NCBI GenBank assembly: GCA_030428025.1
Contig: JAUIBJ010000161.1
Span: 1-7,311 of the forward strand
Direction of reading: 5' to 3'
Source of the DNA: Alphaproteobacteria bacterium
Lineage (GTDB): Bacteria > Pseudomonadota > Alphaproteobacteria > Rhodobacterales > Rhodobacteraceae
Length of the DNA stretch: 7,311 bases
The notes below the pieces were generated by a model, which saw nothing but the letters and a program-made list of their open reading frames with translations, searched no databases and had not been told where the DNA came from. A program made the translations under genes and the position numbers. Position 1 is the stretch's first letter, and each line of letters starts with the position of its first letter. Shown here one piece after another: positions 1-5,993 of the stretch.

Positions 1-2
1 GG

Positions 3-320
3 CTGGTCAATACCGGCTGGACGGGAGGGGCCTATGGTACCGGCTCGCGCATGCCGATCAAGGCCACCCGCGCCCTGCTGACCGCCGCACTGGACGGTTC
101 GCTGTCAAAGGTCGATTTCCGCAAGGATCCGAATTTCGGCTTCGACGTGCCGATCAAGGTGCCGGGGGTGCCGGAGGTTCTGCTCGACCCGCGCCGTACC
201 TGGGGCGACCCGGAGGGCTATGACGCGCAGGCGGAAAAGCTGGTGAAGATGTTTGCCGACAACTTCGAACAGTACCTTCCTTACATCGACGACGACGTGA
301 AGGCGGCGGCCATCGGCTGA
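3..320 (+). CDS. pckA: Phosphoenolpyruvate carboxykinase (ATP), C-terminal part
   Basis: This is the 3' end of a gene that begins before the window; 105 codons and the TGA stop are visible, from a full length of about 530 residues in the family. The enzyme converts oxaloacetate and ATP to phosphoenolpyruvate, ADP and CO2, the entry step of gluconeogenesis, in the cytosol. The visible part starts with LVNTGWTGGAYGTGSRMPIK, which matches the conserved NTGW...G.G.R..IK segment of ATP-type PEPCKs. It continues through TRALLTAALDGSL, the F.VP..VPGV segment and the LDPR.TW.DPEGYD..A.KL..MF.DNF..Y C-terminal block, all diagnostic of this family. The GTP-dependent type lacks this pattern. The frame is open from base 3 with no break. 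A strong hairpin terminator follows 22 bases after the stop, so this looks like the end of its transcription unit. Confidence 0.96.
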   Translation: MVNTGWTGGAYGTGSRMPIKATRALLTAALDGSLSKVDFRKDPNFGFDVPIKVPGVPEVLLDPRRTWGDPEGYDAQAEKLVKMFADNFEQYLPYIDDDVKAAAIG

Positions 321-342
321 TCGCACCGCCTGCGAAACTGTC

Positions 343-375
343 AACACCCGGCCCTCAGGCCGGGTGTTCGTCTTT
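343..375. terminator. Hairpin terminator between converging pckA and EamA genes
   Basis: The 11-base arm AACACCCGGCC (343-353) pairs perfectly with GGCCGGGTGTT (358-368) around a 4-base CTCA loop. On the plus strand it is followed by CGTCTTTC, and on the minus strand the sequence after the stem reads GACAGTTTC, so both sides have only a short T-rich run. It sits 22 bases after the pckA stop. The stop codon of the minus-strand EamA gene (355-357) lies in the loop, so the right arm encodes that protein's last residues. The position between converging genes suggests bidirectional use, but the T-tracts are weak. Confidence 0.8.
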
Positions 376-1242
376 CAGCAGCAGGAAAAGCGCCACCCCG
401 GTCATTCCGACGCCGATCAGAACCACGCCCCCCGGCGCGCCGTGGCCAAGCGCCACCTCCCAGCAGATCACCCAGGTTGGGGTGAGATAGGTATAGGCCA
501 TCACCTTGGCACTCGGCAGCCGCAGGCTGGCGAATTGCAGAAGTACGAAGGTGAAGGTGGTGGCCAGGATCGCGGTATAGACGATCGTCACCCAGACGAT
601 GGGCGGCAGCGCGGCCCAGTCGGTGGCCATCAGGTCGCGCCAGCCAACCGCCGTGACCAGCCCCGCCGCCGCCACCATCGCACCGAAGGAGAAGACGATC
701 GGCCGCTCGCCGCGATTGAGCAACCGGACCATGGGCGTGTAGACGGCATGCACCACGCAGCCCCAGAAATAGACGATCTCGCCACGCCCGACCTCGAAAG
801 CGGCGAAGGCCTGCCAGTCGGCCCGGAAGATCACCCAGAGCGCCCCCACCGCGCCCACGGCAAGCGCGAGCGCCATGCGCCCGGTAACCACCTGCCGCAG
901 CAGAAGGAAGCCGAATAGGCCCGACATCACCGGCGTCAGGGTGAAGACAGCCGCGGCCGAGACCGCCGGCGCCGTCTTCAGCCCCTCGAACATCAGCACG
1001 AAATAGATGCCCATCGCCCCGCCCAGCAGCAGGTAACGCCAGGGCGCGGCAAAGGCGCTGCGGGGAATGCCGGAGATAAAATGCGCCGCGATGCCAAGGA
1101 TCACCGAGGCCGCAAGGAAGCGCACGGCGTTCAGCACCGTGGGCGCGATATGCGGCGCCGCCATCGACCCCAGCGCGAAGGAACCGGCGATCAGCAGCGA
1201 AAAGGCGAGCATCGCCAGATGCCCTTTCGCGGGTTCGGTCAC
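355..1242 (-). CDS. EamA/DMT-superfamily transporter
   Basis: This encodes a 295-residue integral inner-membrane protein of the drug/metabolite transporter (EamA, RhaT-like) superfamily, which exports or imports small metabolites; the substrate cannot be read from the sequence. About ten hydrophobic segments run from residue 10 to 289, in two halves of about five helices each. The segments at residues 68-88 and 95-116 (AAVFTLTPVMSGLFGFLLL) and at 245-265 (VMAYTYLTPTWVICWE) fit the typical EamA pattern, in which a TP motif precedes the last helices of each half. I chose the GTG at 1242-1240 because it overlaps the TGA of the upstream LysR gene as GTGA and has a GGGAGGA ribosome-binding site 3 bases before it. 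An ATG at 1335 would overlap the LysR gene by about 97 bases and add a proline/histidine-rich tail unlike the family. The gene is very probably co-transcribed with the LysR gene. Its stop lies in the loop of the shared terminator. Confidence 0.88.
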   Translation of the reverse strand: MTEPAKGHLAMLAFSLLIAGSFALGSMAAPHIAPTVLNAVRFLAASVILGIAAHFISGIPRSAFAAPWRYLLLGGAMGIYFVLMFEGLKTAPAVSAAAVFTLTPVMSGLFGFLLLRQVVTGRMALALAVGAVGALWVIFRADWQAFAAFEVGRGEIVYFWGCVVHAVYTPMVRLLNRGERPIVFSFGAMVAAAGLVTAVGWRDLMATDWAALPPIVWVTIVYTAILATTFTFVLLQFASLRLPSAKVMAYTYLTPTWVICWEVALGHGAPGGVVLIGVGMTGVALFLLLKDEHPA

Positions 1243-2120
1243 GCGTCCTCCCACGCGCGGGCGCGGTCCTTCAGGAAGGCCAGAAAAGCCTGCACCTTTG
1301 TGGTGCGGTGCAGGTCCATGTGAGTGACCAGCCACAAGGGCGCCGACCAGTCCTCGCGAGGAGGGACCACCTCGATCATGTCGCCCAGTTCATCCGCCTG
1401 AAGCCGCGACATGAAGCCGATACCGGCCCCGGCCCGGATCGCCCGGCGCTGCGCGTGCACGTCGCCGCTGCGGAAGGTGATGCAGGCCTCTGGCACCGCC
1501 TCGCGCAGCCATCGGGCAAAGGGTGCGCGCGATTTCGGGTCGTCGGCGCTGACGAAGCGGTGCCGGGCGAATTCGCTTTCGTCCTGCGGCAACCCGTGGC
1601 GCGCGGCATAGGCCTCGCTGGCGAAAAGCGTGATCTTCTGCCGATGGAAGGGCTGAACCACGTTGTCGGGCTGGTCCGGCGGGCTGCCGGCGCGCACAGC
1701 CACATGCGCCTCGCCATATTCCAGCCGGAAAAGCCGGTCGCCGGTGAGATAGCGCACAACGATGTCGGGATGATCCAGCTGAAATTCGGCCAGAACCGGC
1801 ACAAGCAGATGGCTCAGCCCCCCCAGCGAGGTCACCACCAGATCGCCGGAGACGTCATTGCCGCGGCCCTTGATGCGGCCCGCCAGCTGGCTGAACTGGT
1901 CGTCGGTGGCCTGGGCCACGCGCAGCAGGTCCTCGCCCGCCTCGGTGGGGGTGTAGCCGCGCGCGTGACGCTGGAAGAGCTTGACGCCGAGCCGCTCCTC
2001 CAGCGCGTCGATATGCCGGATCACGGTCGCATGATGCACGCCCAGCACCTCGGCCGCACCGCTGACGGTGCCCACGCGCGCCACGTGGTAGGCGGTGCGA
2101 ATCTCGTCCCAATTGTCCAT
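1239..2120 (-). CDS. LysR-family transcriptional regulator
   Basis: This 293-residue protein has the usual LysR length. An N-terminal winged helix-turn-helix spans about residues 5-64, with the recognition region at GAAEVLGVHHATVIRHIDAL, then EERLGVKLFQRHARGYTPTEAG (41-62), the classic LysR wing signature. A linker helix (about 65-85) leads into a periplasmic-binding-protein-like effector domain (about 92-290) that includes the conserved RAGAGIGFMSR segment (229-239). The start is the ATG at 2120-2118, with AAAGG about 8 bases upstream. The open frame continues to an earlier ATG at 2273, but that would run into the divergent azoR gene and add 51 residues before the HTH domain. The gene is divergent from azoR and overlaps the EamA gene by GTGA. 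By the usual LysR arrangement it probably regulates azoR and its own operon. The effector is unknown. The HTH has HH where many LysR proteins have QS or QP in the recognition helix. Confidence 0.93.
   Translation of the reverse strand: MDNWDEIRTAYHVARVGTVSGAAEVLGVHHATVIRHIDALEERLGVKLFQRHARGYTPTEAGEDLLRVAQATDDQFSQLAGRIKGRGNDVSGDLVVTSLGGLSHLLVPVLAEFQLDHPDIVVRYLTGDRLFRLEYGEAHVAVRAGSPPDQPDNVVQPFHRQKITLFASEAYAARHGLPQDESEFARHRFVSADDPKSRAPFARWLREAVPEACITFRSGDVHAQRRAIRAGAGIGFMSRLQADELGDMIEVVPPREDWSAPLWLVTHMDLHRTTKVQAFLAFLKDRARAWEDA
1243..1252 (-). promoter_or_regulatory. Ribosome-binding site fixing the GTG start of the EamA gene
   Basis: Read on the minus strand, GGGAGGA (1252-1246) lies 3 bases before the GTG at 1242. 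This strong Shine-Dalgarno match lies inside the last codons of the LysR gene. It is the main reason for preferring this start over an upstream ATG. Confidence 0.7.
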
Positions 2121-2244
2121 GGCGGGCCTTTCGTCGTATGTGCGAATTTCAACAATTTCCCTATTGAGTCTATCGTTGCGTTCGCCTGGGCACAAGACGA
2201 TCTTCTCCTTCATCGCAACACAGCGCTTCCGAAGGAAACCCACC
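2121..2244. promoter_or_regulatory. Divergent lysR-azoR promoter region with candidate operator
   Basis: This 124-bp gap separates the two divergent start codons. It is more AT-rich than the flanking genes around 2140-2180. Two nested inverted repeats are visible: TCAA (2149-2152) with TTGA (2164-2167), 11 bases apart, and CAAT (2153-2156) with ATTG (2163-2166), 6 bases apart. LysR-type proteins bind dyad sites of roughly this size, so this is a plausible operator. A possible minus-strand promoter for the regulator is TTGTGC (2195-2190) and TAGACT (2172-2167) with a 17-base spacer. The candidate operator ends at its -10 box, which would fit autorepression. No good sigma-70 match is visible for azoR, as is common for activator-dependent promoters. 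All of this is pattern reading. Confidence 0.45.
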
Positions 2245-2835
2245 ATGACCCAAACCATCCTGCATATCGACACCTCCGCCCGCCGTCAGGGCTCGGTCAG
2301 CCGTGACCTGACCGCCCGGATCGTCGCCGCCCATCCCGCCCATTGCGTCATCACCCGCGATCTGGCCGACACCCGGCTGCCGCAGATCACCGAGGAGTGG
2401 GTGAATGCCAATTTCACCCCAACGGACGCCCGCACCGACGCACAGCGGCAGGCGTTGGCCCTGTCCGACACGCTGGTGGCCGAGCTTCAGACCGCCGACA
2501 CCGTGGTGATCGGCCTGCCGGTCTACAATTTCGGCGTGCCCGCCGCGCTCAAGGCCTGGATCGACCAGGTGGGACGCGCCGGGCTGACCTTCCGCTATAC
2601 CGACCAAGGGCCGGAGGGCCTGCTAAAAGGCAAGCGCGCAATCGTCGCAATGGCCTCGGGCGGTACCGAGGCCGGCTCGGCGATCGACTTCGCCACCCCC
2701 TATCTGCGCTTCATCCTGGGCTTTCTCGGCATCACCGATGTCACCGTCATCGCCGCCGACCGGATGAACACCGACCCCGAGGCCGCGCTCGACCGGGCGA
2801 TGGCGCAACTCTCGGCCCTGCCCGCGGCCGCCTGA
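2245..2835 (+). CDS. azoR: FMN-dependent NADH-azoreductase / quinone oxidoreductase
   Basis: This 196-residue cytosolic flavoprotein belongs to the AzoR (AcpD) family, whose members reduce azo dyes and quinones with NAD(P)H through bound FMN and work as homodimers; the natural role is usually quinone detoxification or thiol-stress defence. The N-terminus (ILHIDTSARRQGSVSR, 5-20) is the flavodoxin-like first strand and the Ser-rich FMN phosphate loop. The block LPVYNFGVPAALKAWIDQVG (91-110) is the P.YNF..P..LK.WID family signature, and RAGLTFRYTDQGPEGLLKGK (111-130) with IVAMASGG (133-140) completes the flavin pocket. The C-terminal FILGFLGITDV (156-166) is also typical. The length matches the family (about 200). 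The ATG at 2245 is supported by GAAGGAAA upstream and by the conserved N-terminus. The frame is open further upstream, but that part overlaps the lysR promoter and start. It is divergent from the LysR gene, its probable regulator. Confidence 0.93.
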   Translation: MTQTILHIDTSARRQGSVSRDLTARIVAAHPAHCVITRDLADTRLPQITEEWVNANFTPTDARTDAQRQALALSDTLVAELQTADTVVIGLPVYNFGVPAALKAWIDQVGRAGLTFRYTDQGPEGLLKGKRAIVAMASGGTEAGSAIDFATPYLRFILGFLGITDVTVIAADRMNTDPEAALDRAMAQLSALPAAA

Positions 2836-2843
2836 TGGCGCGC

Positions 2844-2878
2844 GCCTCCCCCGTCCTGTCCGGTCAGGCGGGGGCGGC
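2844..2878 (+). terminator. GC-rich hairpin after azoR
   Basis: The arm GCCTCCCCCG (2844-2853) pairs with CGGGGGCGGC (2869-2878) with one mismatch. An inner CCTG/CAGG stem (2855-2858 with 2865-2868) closes a 6-base loop. It begins 8 bases after the azoR stop. No T-tract follows, so it may be a 3' end stabiliser or a weak or factor-dependent terminator rather than a canonical intrinsic one. Confidence 0.5.
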
Positions 2879-2882
2879 AAGC

Positions 2883-2922
2883 CGGGGCCGCTGGGCAAGC
2901 CGGCTTGACTCGGCCCCGCTTT
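2883..2922 (+). terminator. Second hairpin after azoR, followed by a short CTTT
   Basis: CGGGGCCG (2883-2890) pairs with CGGCCCCG (2911-2918) across a 20-base loop. That loop itself contains the perfect 12-base palindrome CAAGCCGGCTTG (2896-2907). CTTT follows at 2919-2922. It could serve as the azoR terminator together with the preceding hairpin. The long loop makes this less certain. Confidence 0.35.
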
Positions 2923-2945
2923 CACCCTAAAGCCGCCCCATATTT

Positions 2946-2989
2946 CCGGAAGTCAAACAGCTTCCGGTCCCATGGGACTAGTCCCGGGA
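2946..2989. repeat. Cluster of short perfect palindromes in the azoR-ffh gap
   Basis: Several perfect inverted repeats are packed into 44 bases. CCGGAAG (2946-2952) pairs with CTTCCGG (2961-2967) around an 8-base loop. GTCCCATGGGAC (2967-2978), GGGACTAGTCCC (2974-2985) and TCCCGGGA (2982-2989) are self-complementary and overlap, so alternative foldings compete. They could be protein-binding dyads or part of a structured leader. I do not recognise a known element. Confidence 0.5.
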
Positions 2990-2990
2990 T

Positions 2991-3029
2991 CGCCCCCCAC
3001 CAGCGAGTTTCGCCCGTGGGGGCGTTTAT
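2991..3029 (+). terminator. Terminator-like hairpin upstream of ffh
   Basis: CCCCCAC (2994-3000) pairs with GTGGGGG (3016-3022), and CG at 2991-2992 can pair with CG at 3023-3024 if one C bulges out. An inner stem GCGA (3003-3006) with TCGC (3010-3013) closes a GTT loop. TTTATGATTT follows directly. This is the best intrinsic-terminator shape in the gap. It would stop read-through from azoR, or attenuate transcription into ffh if a promoter lies further upstream. Confidence 0.6.
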
Positions 3030-3040
3030 GATTTGAACCG

Positions 3041-3060
3041 CCTTTCCTATCTTGGAAAGG
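3041..3060. promoter_or_regulatory. 7-bp inverted repeat in the ffh 5' region
   Basis: CCTTTCC (3041-3047) and GGAAAGG (3054-3060) are perfect reverse complements separated by TATCTT, which is itself a weak -10-like sequence at 3048-3053. It lies 20 bases before the ffh ribosome-binding site. It may be an operator overlapping the promoter, or a hairpin in the leader. A TTGAAC (3033-3038) nearby resembles a -35 box but has no well-spaced -10 partner. Confidence 0.4.
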
Positions 3061-3079
3061 TAAAGCAGCAACCGGCAGC

Positions 3080-3086
3080 AAGGAGG
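3080..3086 (+). promoter_or_regulatory. Consensus ribosome-binding site of ffh
   Basis: AAGGAGG lies 8 bases before the ATG at 3095. This near-perfect Shine-Dalgarno sequence confirms the ffh start and is the strongest in the right-hand operon, as expected for its first gene. Confidence 0.85.
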
Positions 3087-3094
3087 CCGCAGGC

Positions 3095-4609
3095 ATGTTT
3101 GAAAATCTATCCGAACGCCTTTCCGGCGTCCTCGACCGCCTGACCAAGCAGGGCGCGCTTTCCGAAGACGACGTCAAGACGGCCCTGCGCGAGGTCCGTG
3201 TCGCGCTGCTGGAGGCTGACGTCTCTCTGCCGGTCGCGCGCGAATTCATCAGACGGGTTCAGGATCAGGCCACCGGTCAGGCGGTGACGAAATCGGTCAC
3301 GCCGGGCCAGCAGGTGGTCAAGATCGTCCATGACGCGCTCGTCGACACCCTGACCGGCGAGGAAGACCCCGGCGCGCTCAAGATCGACAACCCGCCGGCG
3401 CCCATCCTGATGGTGGGCCTGCAAGGCTCGGGCAAGACCACCACCACCGCCAAGCTTGCCAAGCGCCTGAAGGAGCGCGACGGCAAGCGCGTGCTGATGG
3501 CCTCGCTCGACGTCAACCGCCCGGCGGCGATGGAACAGCTTGAAATCCTCGGCCGTCAGATCGGGGTCGACACCCTGCCCATCGTCAAGGGCGAAGACCC
3601 GGTCGCCATCGCCAGACGCGCCAAGACGCAAGCCTCCCTCGGCGGCTACGACGTCTATATGCTCGACACCGCAGGGCGCCTGCATATCGATGCCGAACTC
3701 ATTCAGCAGGCGGCGGATGTGCGCGATGTCGCCAACCCGCGCGAGACCCTGCTGGTGGTCGATGGGCTCACCGGTCAGGATGCGGTGAACGTGGCCGAGG
3801 AATTCGACGACAAGATCGGCGTCACCGGCGTCGTCCTCACCCGGATGGATGGAGACGGGCGCGGCGGTGCGGCGCTGTCCATGCGCGCCATCACCGGCAA
3901 GCCCATCCGCTTCGTCGGCGTGGGCGAGAAGATGGACGCCATCGAGACCTTCGAGCCCGAGCGCATCGCCGGCCGCATCCTCGGCATGGGCGACATCGTC
4001 AGCCTCGTCGAGAAGGCGCAGGAAACCATCGAGGCCGAACAGGCCGAACGCATGATGAAGCGCTTCCAGAAGGGTCAGTTCAACATGAACGACCTGAAGA
4101 TGCAGCTGGAACAGATGCAGAAGATGGGCGGCATGGAAGGCGTGATGGGCATGATGCCCGGCGCCGGCAAGATGGCCAAGCAGATGGAAGGCGCCGGCAT
4201 CGACGACAAGATGCTCACCCGCCAGATCGCGCTGATCCAATCGATGACAAAGAAGGAACGCGCCAACCCCAAGATCCTGCAGGCCAGCCGCAAGAAACGC
4301 ATCGCCCAAGGCGCGGGTCTGGAGGTTTCCGAGCTCAACAAGCTGCTGAAGATGCAGCGGCAGATGGGCGACATGATGAAGAAGATGGGCAGGATGGGCA
4401 AAGGCGGCATGCTGAAACAGGCCATGAAGGGCATGTTCGGCAAGGGCGGCCCGTCGCCTGAGGAGATGGCGCAGGGGATGGACCCCAAGGCGCTGGAACA
4501 GGCCGCCCGGCAGATGGGCGGCGGCAAGGGTTTGCCCGGCGGCTTCCCCGGCATGGGCGGCGGTGCGCAACTGCCACCGGGCCTTTCGGGTTTCGGCAAG
4601 AAGAAATGA
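3095..4609 (+). CDS. ffh: Signal recognition particle GTPase Ffh (SRP54)
   Basis: This is the 504-residue protein subunit of the signal recognition particle. It binds signal sequences of nascent inner-membrane proteins together with 4.5S RNA and delivers ribosomes to the receptor FtsY through paired GTP hydrolysis. The N domain is about residues 1-95, with ALLEADVSLPVAREF. The G domain has the P-loop GLQGSGKTTTTAKLA (108-122), DVNRPAAMEQL (139-149), DTAGR (191-195), TRMDGDGRGGAALS (249-262, with Arg where E. coli has TKxD) and GVGEKMDAIETFEPERIAGR (275-294). The methionine-rich M domain runs from about 320 to 450 and includes the RNA-binding SRKKRIAQGAG (398-408). A Met/Gly/Pro-rich tail (about 450-504) ending in KKK makes the protein longer than E. 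coli Ffh (453 residues). It is the first gene of a seven-gene coupled chain, and its stop overlaps the next start as ATGA. Confidence 0.98.
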   Translation: MFENLSERLSGVLDRLTKQGALSEDDVKTALREVRVALLEADVSLPVAREFIRRVQDQATGQAVTKSVTPGQQVVKIVHDALVDTLTGEEDPGALKIDNPPAPILMVGLQGSGKTTTTAKLAKRLKERDGKRVLMASLDVNRPAAMEQLEILGRQIGVDTLPIVKGEDPVAIARRAKTQASLGGYDVYMLDTAGRLHIDAELIQQAADVRDVANPRETLLVVDGLTGQDAVNVAEEFDDKIGVTGVVLTRMDGDGRGGAALSMRAITGKPIRFVGVGEKMDAIETFEPERIAGRILGMGDIVSLVEKAQETIEAEQAERMMKRFQKGQFNMNDLKMQLEQMQKMGGMEGVMGMMPGAGKMAKQMEGAGIDDKMLTRQIALIQSMTKKERANPKILQASRKKRIAQGAGLEVSELNKLLKMQRQMGDMMKKMGRMGKGGMLKQAMKGMFGKGGPSPEEMAQGMDPKALEQAARQMGGGKGLPGGFPGMGGGAQLPPGLSGFGKKK

Positions 4610-5034
4610 TCGATCCGGCTTGGATATCCGGCCTGATAGGCGGGTTGATGATCGGCGGCGCGGCGGCGCTGTTCCTGCTGGTCAACGGCCGGATCATGGG
4701 CGCGAGCGGCCTCTTGGGCGGGGCCGTGGACGGAACCGGCTGGTCGAACCTCTTGGAACGCCTGGCCTTCCTCGCCGGCCTCGTTGGCGTGCCCGCCCTG
4801 ATCGCCATGACCATCGCAAGGCCCGACACCCACCTGACCGGCAACCTTGCCATCGTCGTACTGGCTGGCCTCGCCGTGGGCATCGGCACCCGCATGGCCA
4901 ATGGCTGCACCTCGGGCCACGGCGTCTGCGGCATTTCGCGCTTCTCGCCGCGCGGCATCGTGGCGACGCTGGTCTATCTCGGAGTGGGCGCGACCACGAT
5001 GGTGATCGCCCGCCACTTGCTGGGGGTGATCTGA
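4606..5034 (+). CDS. YeeE/YedE-family half-transporter, first subunit (PmpA type)
   Basis: This 142-residue inner-membrane protein has four likely membrane segments (about residues 8-27, 51-71, 80-97 and 117-138). It matches the YeeE/YedE (DUF395, sulfur-transport) family, whose full-length member TsuA imports thiosulfate. The diagnostic motif is NGCTSGHGVCGISRFSPRG (99-117), with Cys101 and Cys108 spaced as in the family's sulfur-handling cysteines. Small proteins of this size normally act as a pair with a second half-size partner, here the next gene. The ATG overlaps the ffh stop as ATGA, with only a weak AAGAAG upstream, so translation is probably coupled to ffh. The substrate is not fixed by the sequence; thiosulfate or a related sulfur species is inferred. 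No sulfur-oxidation, rhodanese or BigR-like regulator gene is visible nearby, although such genes often accompany these pairs elsewhere. Confidence 0.85.
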   Translation: MIDPAWISGLIGGLMIGGAAALFLLVNGRIMGASGLLGGAVDGTGWSNLLERLAFLAGLVGVPALIAMTIARPDTHLTGNLAIVVLAGLAVGIGTRMANGCTSGHGVCGISRFSPRGIVATLVYLGVGATTMVIARHLLGVI

Positions 5035-5469
5035 ATGCGCCTGCTCTTCGCCCTCCTCTCCGGCGGCCTCTTCGGGGCGGGCCTACTCGTCTCGGGCATG
5101 ACCGACACGACGAAGGTGCAGGGGTGGCTTGACATCTTCGGCACATGGGACCCGACCCTGGCCTTTGTGCTGGGCGGAGCGATCCTGCCGATGATTGTGG
5201 CCTGGCGGGTGGCCGCGCGGCGCGGCGCGGCGGCGCTCGGCACGCCCCTGCCACCGAAACCCGACAGGCGGCTCGACCCGCGCCTTCTGACCGGATCGGC
5301 CCTCTTCGGTGTCGGCTGGGCGCTCGCCGGGCTCTGTCCCGGCCCAGCCATGGCCTCGCTGTCCTATGGCGGCCCGCAGGGCATCGTTTTCCTGCTGGCG
5401 ATGATCGCCGGAATGCTGATCTGGCGCGCGATCGACGCGGGCCTTTTGGACAAGGGCCGGCCGGCATGA
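5035..5469 (+). CDS. YeeE/YedE-family half-transporter, second subunit (PmpB type, DUF6691-like)
   Basis: This 144-residue membrane protein is the partner of the preceding gene. The N-terminus MRLLFALLSGGLFGAGLLVSGMTD, the DIFGTWDPTLAFVLGGAI segment (33-50) and the GVGWALAGLCPGPA block (92-105, with Cys101) are characteristic of the second half of YeeE/YedE transporters. Four hydrophobic stretches are visible (about 3-21, 40-58, 86-106 and 113-130), with a basic, proline-rich loop (61-83) between the second and third. Together the two subunits would supply the eight to nine helices and the three conserved cysteines of one transporter. The ATG directly abuts the upstream TGA, with GGGGGTGAT as a possible ribosome-binding site, so the two products are probably made in equal amounts. 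The substrate is presumed to be a sulfur compound, as for the partner. Confidence 0.85.
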   Translation: MRLLFALLSGGLFGAGLLVSGMTDTTKVQGWLDIFGTWDPTLAFVLGGAILPMIVAWRVAARRGAAALGTPLPPKPDRRLDPRLLTGSALFGVGWALAGLCPGPAMASLSYGGPQGIVFLLAMIAGMLIWRAIDAGLLDKGRPA

Positions 5470-5993
5470 CCGATATCGTGCAAATTCCCCGGCTGGAAAC
5501 CGAACGCCTGATCCTGCGCGCCCCGCAGGCCGAGGAATTCGAGGCCTACCGCGCCCTCGTCGCCAGCGACCGGGCGGTGCACATGTTCCAGCTCGACCGC
5601 CCCGCCGCGTGGAAGGAATTCGCCGCCGAGATGGGCCACTGGCCGCTTTTCGGCTACGGGCCATGGCATGTGGAACGCCGCGAAGACGGCGCGCTGGTTG
5701 GCGCGATAAGCCTGCTCAGTCACGATCACTATCCGGAGACCGAACTCGGCTGGCATCTTTATGACGGGCACGAGGGCCAGGGTTATGCCTTCGAAGCCGC
5801 CACCGCCGCCCGCGCCTGGGCATTCGGCGAGCGTGGCCTGCCCTCTCTGGTCAGCTATATCGACCCGGCAAACACTCGCTCCATCGCCCTGGCCGAACGT
5901 CTGGGCGCGACGCTCGACCGCGAGGCCAGGGGCGAAGACGCAACCGACCTCGTCTACCGCCATTCCCGCCCGGCGGAAAGGGTGGCGCAATGA
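5466..5993 (+). CDS. GNAT-family N-acetyltransferase, copy 1 (RimJ/RimL-like)
   Basis: This 175-residue cytosolic enzyme belongs to the Acetyltransf_3/COG1670 branch of the GNAT family, which moves an acetyl group from acetyl-CoA to an amine. It opens with the family's typical PRLETERLILR (8-18). A GHWPLFGYGPWHVE segment (57-70) forms the central strands. Motif A, the acetyl-CoA binding region, is ELGWHLYDGHEGQGYAFEAA (93-112), with the G-x-G-Y-A pyrophosphate loop. Motif B is SYIDPANTRSIALAERLGA (130-148), containing the conserved N and the RLG. The start overlaps the upstream stop as ATGA, with AAGGG 10 or so bases before it. RimJ/RimL-like proteins acetylate ribosomal protein N-termini, but this branch also includes small-molecule and antibiotic acetyltransferases, so the substrate is unknown. 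It is the first of four related tandem copies, and its motif B is closest to that of copy 3. Confidence 0.92.
   Translation: MTDIVQIPRLETERLILRAPQAEEFEAYRALVASDRAVHMFQLDRPAAWKEFAAEMGHWPLFGYGPWHVERREDGALVGAISLLSHDHYPETELGWHLYDGHEGQGYAFEAATAARAWAFGERGLPSLVSYIDPANTRSIALAERLGATLDREARGEDATDLVYRHSRPAERVAQ

Noticed and set aside
364..918. 184-codon plus-strand open frame opposite the EamA gene
   Set aside because: It is a GC-driven shadow with His/Arg/Gly-rich composition and no recognisable domain. The minus-strand membrane protein explains the region.
1243..1335. Upstream ATG start for the EamA gene
   Set aside because: It would overlap the LysR coding end by about 97 bases and add a hydrophilic Pro/His-rich leader atypical of the family. 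The GTG with GGGAGGA is better supported.
2121..2273. Upstream ATG start for the LysR protein
   Set aside because: It would extend across the divergent promoter and into azoR. The HTH domain starts normally from the ATG at 2120.
1308..2306. 332-codon plus-strand open frame opposite the LysR gene
   Set aside because: It is antisense to a clear LysR protein and runs into azoR in another frame, with no family features.
2862..2967. Possible SRP 4.5S RNA gene beside ffh (GGTCAGG at 2862-2868 and CCGGAAG at 2946-2952)
   Set aside because: The two pieces resemble parts of the conserved SRP RNA apical loop but lie about 80 bases apart in the wrong context, without the AGCAGCC partner next to them. 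They belong to separate local hairpins.
3107..4570. Long open frame of 487 codons on the minus strand, antisense to ffh
   Set aside because: It is a high-GC shadow of ffh: the His/Leu/Ala-rich translation has no family features and the plus-strand protein is unmistakable.
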